Assembly: GCA_009691845.1 (NCBI GenBank)
Contig: SIAJ01000028.1
Coordinates: 1-57,912 of the forward strand
DNA length: 57,912 nt
Reading direction: 5' to 3'
From: Gemmataceae bacterium
Lineage (GTDB): Bacteria; Planctomycetota; Planctomycetia; Gemmatales; Gemmataceae
Both the position numbers and the translations under genes were made by a program. How positions within the stretch are numbered: position 1 is the first letter of the stretch; every line of letters starts with the position of its first letter. This document shows, piece after piece, positions 34,619 to 42,696 of this stretch. The notes under the pieces are model-generated. The model saw nothing but the letters and a program-made list of their open reading frames with translations, did no database searches and was not told where the DNA came from.

Positions 34619-34719
34619 GTGCCAACCTCAAGGATGGATTCCTAGATACGATACGGCTTGGGCTTGCGCCCCGTCAACAAGAATGCTCGATACGAAAGCT
34701 GATTGCGAGTTGGGCTCTC

Positions 34720-34779
34720 GTAGCTGAATTCGTGAAAGTTCAACCACGCCGGGAACAGAACTCTCACGAATTCAGCTAC
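34720..34779. repeat. REPIN-like element (GTAGCTGAATTCGTGA type) overlapping the thiE-fusion 3' end
   Basis: GTAGCTGAATTCGTGAAAGTTC, a short spacer, then GAACTCTCACGAATTCAGCTAC. Each half is itself a weak hairpin and the halves are inverse copies. The right half (to 34779) supplies the last codons and the TGA stop (34772-34774 on the minus strand) of the Clp_N-ThiD2-ThiE gene. Confidence 0.85.
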
Positions 34780-36250
34780 GAGACCAGTCGGATGCGGGTA
34801 GCATGCTTACCAGGATCCCGGCCGCGGATTGTGGTTCCTCGGCCTGACAAATCGCCGCGCTGACGGCCACGCGTTTGCCACCAGCAGCCACCACCTCGCC
34901 GACGTTTTCGTCGGTCACGCCCCCGATGACAAATGCGGGCAGTGATGTCCTTGCGACGGCTTCGCGAACGAATTTCAGGCCGGCCAGTTCGCGGAATTGC
35001 TTGGTCTTCGAAGGGAACGTCGGCCCGATGCCGATATAGCTTGCGCCATCCATCACGGCCTGGCTGACCTGATCGACGTTGTGCGTGCTGACGCCGATGA
35101 GGGGGCCAGGGCCCAGAATTCTCCGTGCCTCACGAACGTTCATGTCGTCCTGGCCGAGGTGGACGCCGTCGGCTTCCACCAATCGGGCAATGTCCGGACG
35201 ATCGTTCAGGATGAATAACGATCCGGTTTCGCGGGTCCACTCCCGGACGTTCCGGGCTCGTGCAATCAGCTCGCGGTCGGACAGGGTTTTCTCACGAAGT
35301 TGGAAGATTGTCGCGCCGCCGCCGGCGGCCTCGTGGATGGTCCAGTCGAGCGCGGCCAGGCATTCCGAGCCGGTCAGAAGCACATACAGCTTTGCGCCTT
35401 CCAGAAAAGCGCGTGCATCGCTGCCGATGCGGGTTGCTCGTTCGAGTGTGTAAGCCCGATAGCGAAGCGTTTCAATTCCCGATGCCAGTTCGGGAGCGAT
35501 CAACTTGCCGAACTCCTCCAGGCTACGGAGAGATTCCTGCAGCCGCTTGAAGTTGATTCGAGCGACCTCGTGCGTGGAGCCACGCTGCATTTCCCCGGGC
35601 GTTGAAAGCAGGGTGCCAACATCGCTCGTCGTATCGCGAGATTCCCGAAGTACGTTGGCGGGAATCAGGGCAATCAATTCGGCCAGGCGATGGCGGAGAG
35701 TTTTTGCTTGCTCCGTTAGCACGCTGTCGTTGAGCACGAACCGGCAGTAATCGTCGAGTACGCGAAGCGACTCGCAAGCTCGATTCGCATTGGCATCGAC
35801 AACGCGAGCGGCCGAGACGAAATCGCTTGAGTCGCGAATCGCCAGTGGCTCGGCAAAGGGCAGGGGGGGGAGGTCGATTGGAGCGGCCAGTTGATCGAAG
35901 GCCACGCCGGCCCGCCGCAGCGGTTCCCTCAAGGCCTCGCTTGAGCGAATCAGTCCTAGCAGCAAGAATTCGCCCGTCACCGTGGTTTCGCACCGTTCGC
36001 CTGCCGCCTCGCGCGAGCCCTGCAACGTTGCGGAGAGGTCAAACGGAAGCGAAGCGTGTTCTTCCAGGAGTCGTCTCAGCAACGTGAGGTCGCCGCCTGC
36101 TTCGCAGAGAACCTGGGCGGCACGCCCCTCTTCGTCCTCGATCAGCGCGAGGAAAACGTGAACTGTATTGAGGCCTTGGTCCCCCGCTCGGCTACGGGCG
36201 ACCATCAAGGCTCGTTCCACGGCGGGGCTCATATCGTCCAACATGGGCAC
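34772..36250 (-). CDS. thiE: Clp N-domain / ThiD2 / thiamine phosphate synthase fusion
   Basis: A 492-residue three-part protein. Residues about 8-125 form a Clp_N-type double helical repeat (VERALMVARSRAGDQGLNTV, HVFLALIEDEEGRAAQVL) as found at the N-terminus of ClpA/ClpC. Residues about 147-275 match ThiD2 (RVVDANANRACESLRVLDDY), a domain often fused in front of ThiE. Residues about 287-482 are ThiE itself: LYVLLTGSECL, QLREKTLSDREL, LFILNDRPDIARLVEADGVH, LGQDD, SYIGIGPTFPSKTK and VIGGVTDENV. ThiE couples HMP-PP and thiazole phosphate to thiamine phosphate. The final residues come from a REPIN. No TPP riboswitch is seen upstream, and no other thi gene is adjacent. Confidence 0.9.
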   Translation of the reverse strand: MPMLDDMSPAVERALMVARSRAGDQGLNTVHVFLALIEDEEGRAAQVLCEAGGDLTLLRRLLEEHASLPFDLSATLQGSREAAGERCETTVTGEFLLLGLIRSSEALREPLRRAGVAFDQLAAPIDLPPLPFAEPLAIRDSSDFVSAARVVDANANRACESLRVLDDYCRFVLNDSVLTEQAKTLRHRLAELIALIPANVLRESRDTTSDVGTLLSTPGEMQRGSTHEVARINFKRLQESLRSLEEFGKLIAPELASGIETLRYRAYTLERATRIGSDARAFLEGAKLYVLLTGSECLAALDWTIHEAAGGGATIFQLREKTLSDRELIARARNVREWTRETGSLFILNDRPDIARLVEADGVHLGQDDMNVREARRILGPGPLIGVSTHNVDQVSQAVMDGASYIGIGPTFPSKTKQFRELAGLKFVREAVARTSLPAFVIGGVTDENVGEVVAAGGKRVAVSAAICQAEEPQSAAGILVSMLPASDWSRS

Positions 36251-36433
36251 TTCTCGCTAAAGGTCGGGCGACATTGCTCGTCCCGAATAATCGTTACACC
36301 CCGTGCCTCCGGAACGATCCAGTTGGCAGTTTCGGTGGAACCAGACTTGTCGACTCGCGGGGCAAGATCGTCCCGACCGATTCGTTATTGTGGCCTGATA
36401 CGTCCGTAGGCCGTGAATCCGTCAAGGACTGCC

Positions 36434-37765
36434 ATGCTGCACGCTTTGCCATTATCTCGATTTCGCGCGTTTGTGGCAGGTGGCCTTTGCTTGCTTGCGC
36501 TCAACCCGGCATTTGCCCAACCCGATGTCAAACCGCCCGCGCCGAAGTCGGTCCCGTTGCCGGCGATTGCCCCTGTTCCGGCTAAAGAAGGCAAGCTCGC
36601 CATACAGCCGGAAGTGATGACCAGGTACACACTTGGGGAGGCTTTGTCGATTGGCCACGCCAGCCATCCCCAGCTTGCCGCCCTTCGTGCAAGCATGAAT
36701 GCCGCGTTGTTGAAGGGTCGAGGCTTAAGTGAAGTGAAGCGCTTGATGGGTTTCCTCTCGCCCGATATCGATTTCCGCGAGAAGCAGTCCGACCTGGGGT
36801 TGAAGGCCGCGGTGGCGGAGTACGATCAGGCCCAGTACGAGGTGACCTATGCCGTCATTCGCTGCTATTTCACGATCGTCTACGCCCGCGAGCAGGGCGC
36901 GGTCGCTCGCGACCTGGTCGAGCAACTTGAGGCAAATTTGGAACAAGTGCGGAAAATTGTCGAAGGCAAGGGGGGCGGCATTCGCGGGATCTCGGTGAAC
37001 TCCGTGAACAGCTTGGAGGTTTTCATCGGTGCGGCAAAAAAGAAGGTGAACGAGGCGGGCACCGGAGCCGACCGGGCTCGCGCGGCCCTGCGTGAGGCGA
37101 TGGGCCTCGAACCGGGCACCCGCGTCGATGCCGCAGATGAAGTTCTGCCGGAGATCAAGGCCAGCATAACGCGGGAAGTTGTCATCGCTCATGCCGTGAC
37201 TCGCCGGGGCGAAATCATCTTGTCGCAGATCGGTGCCGAGGTCACGCGGCTAGAAGTCAGTGCCCAGTCGGCGCGAAGCTTCAGTCTCATGGCCACAACG
37301 TTCTCGAACGCGGCCGACATTCACGCTCGGACGATTCCAGGCGGGAGCCGGGAACCGGACTATAAGCCCGGCATGATCGGTCCGGATATGCCCAATCGGC
37401 TTGTGGGCAAGAGGGCAACGCGGGTGGAGACGGCAGGGCAGTACACGATTCGCTCACAGGCGGCGGCCGAGCAAGCCAAAAGCCTTCTCGGCCTGGAAGC
37501 CGAGAATGCCTACTTCCGATGGGTCCAAGCGGTCAAAAACGTGGAGGTGTCTCGTGCTGCCGCCAAGGCGGGTCGTGCCCTCATCGATCGCCTACATGAA
37601 GCGGCCGGCGGCGCTCCGAGCAAAGAGGATACCATCATCGCCGAAGTATCTTCGACGCAGGCATTCGCGGCGTTTAACGAAGCTCTTTATGATCAGATCG
37701 TGGCCTTGGCCGATTTGGAACGGATCACGGCCGGTGGCGTCCGCGTCAATTTTCCTGGTCGGTGA
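36434..37765 (+). CDS. TolC-like outer membrane efflux family protein
   Basis: A 443-residue exported protein. ATG 36434 has AAGGA about seven bases upstream and is followed by a signal peptide (FRAFVAGGLCLLALNPAFA) and a short Pro-rich linker. The body is long helical: YTLGEALSIGHASHPQLAAL is the usual TolC/OEP start, and coiled-coil heptads run through DLVEQLEANLEQVRKIVEGK and again near AENAYFRWVQAVKNVEVSRA. The TolC fold is two such repeats. No adjacent membrane-fusion or inner-membrane pump is present. Instead a PhnD-like binding protein starts 16 bases downstream, suggesting one transcript. The substrate is unknown. Confidence 0.75.
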   Translation: MLHALPLSRFRAFVAGGLCLLALNPAFAQPDVKPPAPKSVPLPAIAPVPAKEGKLAIQPEVMTRYTLGEALSIGHASHPQLAALRASMNAALLKGRGLSEVKRLMGFLSPDIDFREKQSDLGLKAAVAEYDQAQYEVTYAVIRCYFTIVYAREQGAVARDLVEQLEANLEQVRKIVEGKGGGIRGISVNSVNSLEVFIGAAKKKVNEAGTGADRARAALREAMGLEPGTRVDAADEVLPEIKASITREVVIAHAVTRRGEIILSQIGAEVTRLEVSAQSARSFSLMATTFSNAADIHARTIPGGSREPDYKPGMIGPDMPNRLVGKRATRVETAGQYTIRSQAAAEQAKSLLGLEAENAYFRWVQAVKNVEVSRAAAKAGRALIDRLHEAAGGAPSKEDTIIAEVSSTQAFAAFNEALYDQIVALADLERITAGGVRVNFPGR

Positions 37766-37781
37766 GTACTGGAGAGATGTC

Positions 37782-38654
37782 ATGAGATATTTAACGATTG
37801 CAGTCCTTCTCGCTGTCTTCGCCGTGCCAGGACTTGGCCGGGCGGGGGACAAGGAAGTCCTGCGCATCGGCATCCCACGTTCGATGTTTCAGGAGATTCC
37901 CCCAGGATTGGCCTTATTCGCGGGGCTGCCATTCAAGGAGCTGATCAAGTCTCAAACCGGCCTGAACGGGGACGTGCTGAACGAAGCGGATTCGTTCGTC
38001 GTGTCGCGTGACCTCGACTCCGGCAAACTGAAACTCGGCGTCTTTCTGGGCCACGAGTTCGCGTGGGCCAAGCAACAATATCCGGGTCTGGAACCGCTGG
38101 TTTGCGCCGTTCCCCGCACGAAAGAAGTCCAGGCACTTCTGTTGGTTCGCCACGATTGCAAGGCGTCGAACCTTGCCGAGATGAGAGGAGCCAAGCTGGT
38201 AATCGCGACCGCCATGCGCGATCATCCCCGGATGTTTCTCGAGGGTCGTCGGGCGATGGAGATCAAGGTTGGCGGCTTCGGTTCGACCGAGAAAGTCGAT
38301 ACCCAGCACGATGCGATCCACAAGGTGATGGAGAACGAGGCGGATATCACGGCAGTCGATTCCGCTGCCTGGGCCTACTTCGAGAAACTCTACCCTGGAC
38401 CCTGCCAGAACCTGCGTGTCTTGGCTCGATCCGACGTATTTCCACCGAATGTGATCGCCTACAAAAAAGGCTCGCTCGACGATGCGACCATCAAGGCGAT
38501 CCGCGATGGGCTCTCCACTACGCACGAGAACCCAAAAGCAAAGCGAATGATGTCCGTAATCCGCCTCGACCGGTTCGATTCGCCGCCGAAGAATTACGAC
38601 GAGATGCTGAAAGCGTGCCTGAAGGCCTACCCGAAGCCGTTGACCGATAAGTGA
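37782..38654 (+). CDS. PhnD-like periplasmic substrate-binding protein, copy 1
   Basis: A 290-residue phosphate/phosphite/phosphonate-type binding protein. ATG 37782 has GGAGAG upstream and gives a signal peptide (MRYLTIAVLLAVFAVPGLG). LRIGIPRSMFQEIPPG, KLKLGVFLGHEFAWAKQQYP, DITAVDSAAWAYFEKLYPG and a C-terminal SVIRLDRFDSPPKNYDEML are typical of the family's two-lobed fold. The open frame extends upstream into the TolC gene but this start is clear. It sits 16 bases after that gene. Unlike phn operons, no ABC ATPase or permease is adjacent. Confidence 0.8.
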   Translation: MRYLTIAVLLAVFAVPGLGRAGDKEVLRIGIPRSMFQEIPPGLALFAGLPFKELIKSQTGLNGDVLNEADSFVVSRDLDSGKLKLGVFLGHEFAWAKQQYPGLEPLVCAVPRTKEVQALLLVRHDCKASNLAEMRGAKLVIATAMRDHPRMFLEGRRAMEIKVGGFGSTEKVDTQHDAIHKVMENEADITAVDSAAWAYFEKLYPGPCQNLRVLARSDVFPPNVIAYKKGSLDDATIKAIRDGLSTTHENPKAKRMMSVIRLDRFDSPPKNYDEMLKACLKAYPKPLTDK

Positions 38655-38755
38655 CGATTCGAAACAAATCCGTACCACCTGCAGTCCAGCTTGCACTAAA
38701 ATGGAAACGAGATGACCGTTTCATTACGGAGTGCGCAGTCAGGCCGGTGGTTTGA

Positions 38756-38816
38756 GGGCGAGGCTCCTGCCGAGCCGTGGGGGGAGCGGTCCTCCGGCTC
38801 GGCAGGAGCCTCGCCC
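38756..38816. repeat. Perfect 22-base inverted repeat between the PhnD-like paralogues
   Basis: The arm 38756-38777 (begins GGGCGAGGCTCCTG) is an exact reverse complement of 38795-38816, with a 17-base purine-rich spacer. It fills the centre of the 234-base gap between the two binding-protein genes. No T-run; probably another dispersed extragenic palindrome. Confidence 0.85.
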
Positions 38817-38888
38817 TCCCCAGAACTGCCCAGGGACTTCTGAAACGGCCATCTAGCTCATCATCCGGCTTAATCGGAGTGACGTCCC

Positions 38889-39761
38889 GTGGTTCGGGTT
38901 CACCTTGCGGTTATCGCGGCATTTCTACTGCTTCCCGCAGCCGGCCGGGGCGACGACAAAACGATCTACAAGATTGGCATTCCGCGAAGTATGTTTCGCG
39001 ACCTGCCCCCGGCTCTCGTGGCCTTTGCAGCTCAGCCGTTCTCGGACCTGGTGAAGGATCAGACGGGCTTGCTTGCCGAGGTCGTGCAAGACCCCGATGC
39101 GATGTCCGTGGCGAAAGCGCTCGATGAAGGCAAGCTCCATTTGGGCGTCTTTCAGGGGCACGAGTTCGCCTGGGCTCAGTCGAAGTATCCCAAGCTACAA
39201 ACGCTCGTCTGCCTGGTTTATCGGCCGAAGGAGTTTCAAGGGATTATCCTGGTACGGGCTGATTCCAAAGCCAAGGACCTTGGCGACCTGAAAGGGAGCA
39301 AGCTGGTCCTGGCCAGCACGTTGAAGGACCATGCCCGTTTATTTTTGAACAAGCGTCGTGTGGACGAAATGGGGGACGACAAATTCGGCTCGACGGCCGA
39401 GGCAGCCACGGTCCACGAAGGGATTCACAAAGTGCAGGACAAGGAGGCCGATGTGACCGTGGCCGACTTCGCGGACTGGAGTTACTTCCAAAAACTCTAT
39501 CCCGGCCCATCGCAGAATTTGAAGGTACTTTCGAAGTCCGAGGTCTTTCCGCCAACCGTCCTGGTTTACAACAAAGGGAGCCTGGACGAAGCCATTCTCA
39601 AGACGATCCGCGACGGATTCCTGAACGTTCACAAGAGTCCGAAAGGGGCGCGGATGATGGGCATGATCCGCATCGATCGCTTCGATCCCATTCCAGCCGA
39701 TTACGACGGCTTGTTGAAAACCACTCTGAAGTCCTACCCGAGGCCCACCGAGGAAAAATAG
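38889..39761 (+). CDS. PhnD-like periplasmic substrate-binding protein, copy 2
   Basis: A 290-residue paralogue of the gene at 37782, same length and collinear: YKIGIPRSMFRDLPPAL, KLHLGVFQGHEFAWAQSKYP, VTVADFADWSYFQKLYPGPS, MIRIDRFDPIPADYDGLLK. About half of residues look identical by eye. GTG 38889 begins a signal peptide (RVHLAVIAAFLLLPAAG). The two copies arose by tandem duplication and have diverged, suggesting different ligands. A large palindrome separates them, so this gene may have its own promoter. Confidence 0.8.
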   Translation: MVRVHLAVIAAFLLLPAAGRGDDKTIYKIGIPRSMFRDLPPALVAFAAQPFSDLVKDQTGLLAEVVQDPDAMSVAKALDEGKLHLGVFQGHEFAWAQSKYPKLQTLVCLVYRPKEFQGIILVRADSKAKDLGDLKGSKLVLASTLKDHARLFLNKRRVDEMGDDKFGSTAEAATVHEGIHKVQDKEADVTVADFADWSYFQKLYPGPSQNLKVLSKSEVFPPTVLVYNKGSLDEAILKTIRDGFLNVHKSPKGARMMGMIRIDRFDPIPADYDGLLKTTLKSYPRPTEEK

Positions 39762-39912
39762 CCTGGTGCTCCATCCTGAAAAGTCCTCGCAACCTCGCAA
39801 AACGCTCGTTCGACACTTGCCGACATCGCAGCCGACTAGCCGTCCGGGTAAGATTCACCTATTCCAAACGTCTTTCCCGTCGTTGTAGCGTGCAGATCAC
39901 CGGACGAGATTC

Positions 39913-42327
39913 ATGGCGGAAAACATTCAGACGGTTTCGATTGCCCGCGAGACGCACGAGCGTTACCTTCGCTATGCCATGTCGGTCATTAGTTCGCGCG
40001 CGCTGCCGGATGTGCGTGATGGCCTGAAGCCGGTGCAGCGTCGCATTTTGTACACGATGTACAACGACCTGCGTCTGCACTTCGATGGCCGGCCGGCCAA
40101 GTGCGCTCGCATCGTTGGCGAGGTGATGGGTAAGTATCACCCGCATGGCGACAGTGCCATTTACGATGCCATGGTTCGCATGTCCCAGGATTGGGTCATG
40201 CGCTCTCCGTTAGTCTCTGGCCAAGGGAACTTTGGTTCAGTCGACGGCGATCCTGCAGCGGCCTACCGTTACACCGAAGCAAAGCTCGCAGCCCTCTCCG
40301 ACTTCCTGATGCGTGAGATCCGTCAGGAAACGGTGGATTTTCGACCGACCTACAACAACGATGGCCGTGAGCCAGTCGTGCTCCCGGCCGAGTTTCCCAA
40401 TCTCTTGCTCAACGGCGCATCCGGAATCGCCGTGGGGATGGCGACCAACATCCCCCCGCACAATCTCGGCGAGATCATCCGCTCCTGCGTGCATCTCATC
40501 GAGGATCCCGAGGCGACCACGGCCGTGCTGATGGACAAAGGTGTGAAGGGGCCGGACTTCCCGCTTGGTGCCAAGATCATCGCCGATCGCGCGACGTTGC
40601 GCAAAATTTACGAGGAGGGCGAAGGCTCGATCAAGGTGCAGGCCGAGTGGAAGTTGGAAAAGGCCGATGCCAAAATCCCGCAGATCATCATCACCTCCAT
40701 TCCGTACGGCACGGAGAAGGAAAAGATCGAGAACGACATCGGCGAGATCATCGAGAGCCGCAAGTTGCCGGGATTGGTGGGGCAAACAAACGAAACCAAC
40801 GAGAAGGATGGCTTCCGCATTGCCCTCGATTTGAAGCCGGGCACCGACCCGGAAATGGTGATGGCATATTTGTACAAGCACGTCGATTTGCAGATGAACT
40901 ACTCGTTCAACATGACCTGCCTGATACCCGGCCCGACTGGCACCGTCCGGCCTGAGCGTCTCGGCTTGAAGGCCATTCTCCAATATTTTCTCGATTTCCG
41001 GCTGATCACGGTCAGGCGGCGATTCCAGCACGACTTGAATGTCCTTCGCCGTCGAATCCACATCCTGGAAGGCTTCCAGACCATCTTCAATGCCCTCGAC
41101 CGGGCGATCAAGTTGATTCGCGAATCGCAGGGCAAGGCGGACGCGGCCGAGAAACTGATCCGGGCGTTTGGTCTGGATGCCGAGCAGACCGATGCCATTC
41201 TCGATTCGCAACTTTATAAGATCGCGCAACTCGAAATTCGCAAGATCACGGACGAACTTGCAGAGAAGTTGCGGGAGGCCGAGAGGATCGAGGCGATTCT
41301 CAAATCGAATAAGAGACTGTGGGGCGTGGTTCGCGACGAGTTGAACGCCATTGGTGAAAAGTACGGCGACCGCCGTAAGACCCGCATGGCGACCGACGAG
41401 GATTTGCTCGAATTCAACGAAGAATCCTACATCGTCCGCGAAAACACAAATGTGGTTCTCACGCGTGACGGCTGGATCAAGCGCGTCGGCAGGCTGGCCT
41501 CGGTGGAAGGAACACGGGTTCGCGAAGGGGACGAGGTAATCGCCGTCGTTCCCGCGAACACTCTAGACCATGTGGTGTTCTTCGCCGACGACGGTACGGC
41601 CTACACGATGCGCGTGAATGAAGTTCCGGCAAGTTCCGGGTACGGCGAGCCGATCGCGAAGTTTTTCAAGCTTACCGATCAGGTGAAAGTGATCGACGCG
41701 GCCACAACCGATCGGCGGTTTGTGGATGAGAAAACCAAGCCAGCCCACAAGGAAGACCCGCCCGGCCCGTATCTGTTGGTTGCGACAAGTGCCGGATTTA
41801 CATTACGCATCCCACTCGCACCGTTTAGCGAAGCCTCCTCGAAATCGGGCCGACAATATGTGCGGCTACGCGAAAACGAGAGCGTTGTGCTCGTCAAGTT
41901 GCTGGGCCAGTACCGCTGGATCGAAGGCAAACGGACGAAGATTGAAGAAGAATCGATATTCCTCGTCTCCACGGAAGGGCGTGTGATCCACTTCAACATC
42001 AAGGAAGTGAATGTTCTGTCCGGAGCGGGTCGAGGCGTGATCGGCATCAAGCTGGCCGAAGGGGACACGTGTATCGGGGGAGCGTTGGTCAGTGGCCGGT
42101 TCGACAAGCTGGACGTGGAAACCTCTGGCGGCATCACCCGCGAATTCGGCGGCGGTATCCCAACGATCGGTCGTGGCGGTGTCGGCAAGCAAGAAGTGAA
42201 GCGAACCCAGTTCGTCAAAATCAAACCGCCGCCGATCGATCTTGCCGACTGGGAAGCGATCGAGGAAGGAAACGACAAAGCGAAGCCAGAACGCAACGGG
42301 AAAAAGCCGGGCGGGCTGTTCGAGTAA
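39913..42327 (+). CDS. Type IIA DNA topoisomerase subunit A (GyrA/ParC-like)
   Basis: An 804-residue breakage-reunion subunit. RYAMSVISSRALPDVRDGLK PVQRRIL region, GKYHPHGDSAIYDAMVRM, and the catalytic Tyr120 in AAYRYTEAKL are canonical, and Ser81 and Asp85 keep the quinolone-sensitive type. ASGIAVGMATNIPPHN and the coiled-coil dimer region (LILEGF-type) follow. The C-terminal part has beta-pinwheel-like repeats (NVVLTRDGWIKRVGRL, LLVATSAGFTLRIPLAPFSE), but I find no GyrA box (QRRGGKG-like); the equivalent stretch reads EGTRVREGDEV. It may therefore act more like ParC. No gyrB or parE is adjacent. Confidence 0.92.
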   Translation: MAENIQTVSIARETHERYLRYAMSVISSRALPDVRDGLKPVQRRILYTMYNDLRLHFDGRPAKCARIVGEVMGKYHPHGDSAIYDAMVRMSQDWVMRSPLVSGQGNFGSVDGDPAAAYRYTEAKLAALSDFLMREIRQETVDFRPTYNNDGREPVVLPAEFPNLLLNGASGIAVGMATNIPPHNLGEIIRSCVHLIEDPEATTAVLMDKGVKGPDFPLGAKIIADRATLRKIYEEGEGSIKVQAEWKLEKADAKIPQIIITSIPYGTEKEKIENDIGEIIESRKLPGLVGQTNETNEKDGFRIALDLKPGTDPEMVMAYLYKHVDLQMNYSFNMTCLIPGPTGTVRPERLGLKAILQYFLDFRLITVRRRFQHDLNVLRRRIHILEGFQTIFNALDRAIKLIRESQGKADAAEKLIRAFGLDAEQTDAILDSQLYKIAQLEIRKITDELAEKLREAERIEAILKSNKRLWGVVRDELNAIGEKYGDRRKTRMATDEDLLEFNEESYIVRENTNVVLTRDGWIKRVGRLASVEGTRVREGDEVIAVVPANTLDHVVFFADDGTAYTMRVNEVPASSGYGEPIAKFFKLTDQVKVIDAATTDRRFVDEKTKPAHKEDPPGPYLLVATSAGFTLRIPLAPFSEASSKSGRQYVRLRENESVVLVKLLGQYRWIEGKRTKIEEESIFLVSTEGRVIHFNIKEVNVLSGAGRGVIGIKLAEGDTCIGGALVSGRFDKLDVETSGGITREFGGGIPTIGRGGVGKQEVKRTQFVKIKPPPIDLADWEAIEEGNDKAKPERNGKKPGGLFE

Positions 42328-42366
42328 GAGATTCGGACGTGGTTCGCCTTCGCTTACGCTTCCGGC

Positions 42367-42696
42367 TCATTTGGCCGGCATCTTGGCGACGAACTTCCAG
42401 GCTTGCTGAATCCAATAATCCAGTTGCTCGTCCTCGATCACGCCCGGCGGATCGACCATCACCCAGCCACGCATGGTCTTGCCGGTAATGTTGAACACAC
42501 GGGCGTGGGGCTGCATCAGGGCGTCTTCGAACTCCTCAATTCCGAGCCGAACGATGAGGGCTTCCTTCCAGATGCCCACGAGCATGTTGCCTTTCAGCAA
42601 GAACCCCAGTCCGCCGAACATGTTTTTCTCTTGCACGTTCTTGCGATGTGCAAGTTTCTCCCGCAGTCGCTCGGCCAGTATTTCATCGAACGGCAT
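42367..42696 (-). CDS. TfoX N-terminal domain protein
   Basis: A 109-residue protein matching the TfoX/Sxy N-terminal domain: EKNMFGGLGFLLKGNMLVGI is the core, then VRLGIEEFEDALMQPHARVF and MRGWVMVDPPGVIED. TfoX regulates competence genes in some gammaproteobacteria, but stand-alone N-domain proteins are common elsewhere and uncharacterised. Its start overlaps the end of the sulfatase-like gene by 14 bases on the same strand, so the two are probably co-translated. Confidence 0.88.
   Translation of the reverse strand: MPFDEILAERLREKLAHRKNVQEKNMFGGLGFLLKGNMLVGIWKEALIVRLGIEEFEDALMQPHARVFNITGKTMRGWVMVDPPGVIEDEQLDYWIQQAWKFVAKMPAK

Noticed and set aside
36251..36433. TPP riboswitch upstream of the thiE fusion
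   Set aside because: No CUGAGA or ACCUGA-type core could be found in the gap upstream of the gene.
40237..41229. 330-codon minus-strand frame inside the topoisomerase gene
   Set aside because: Shadow of the conserved core; explained by high GC and codon bias.
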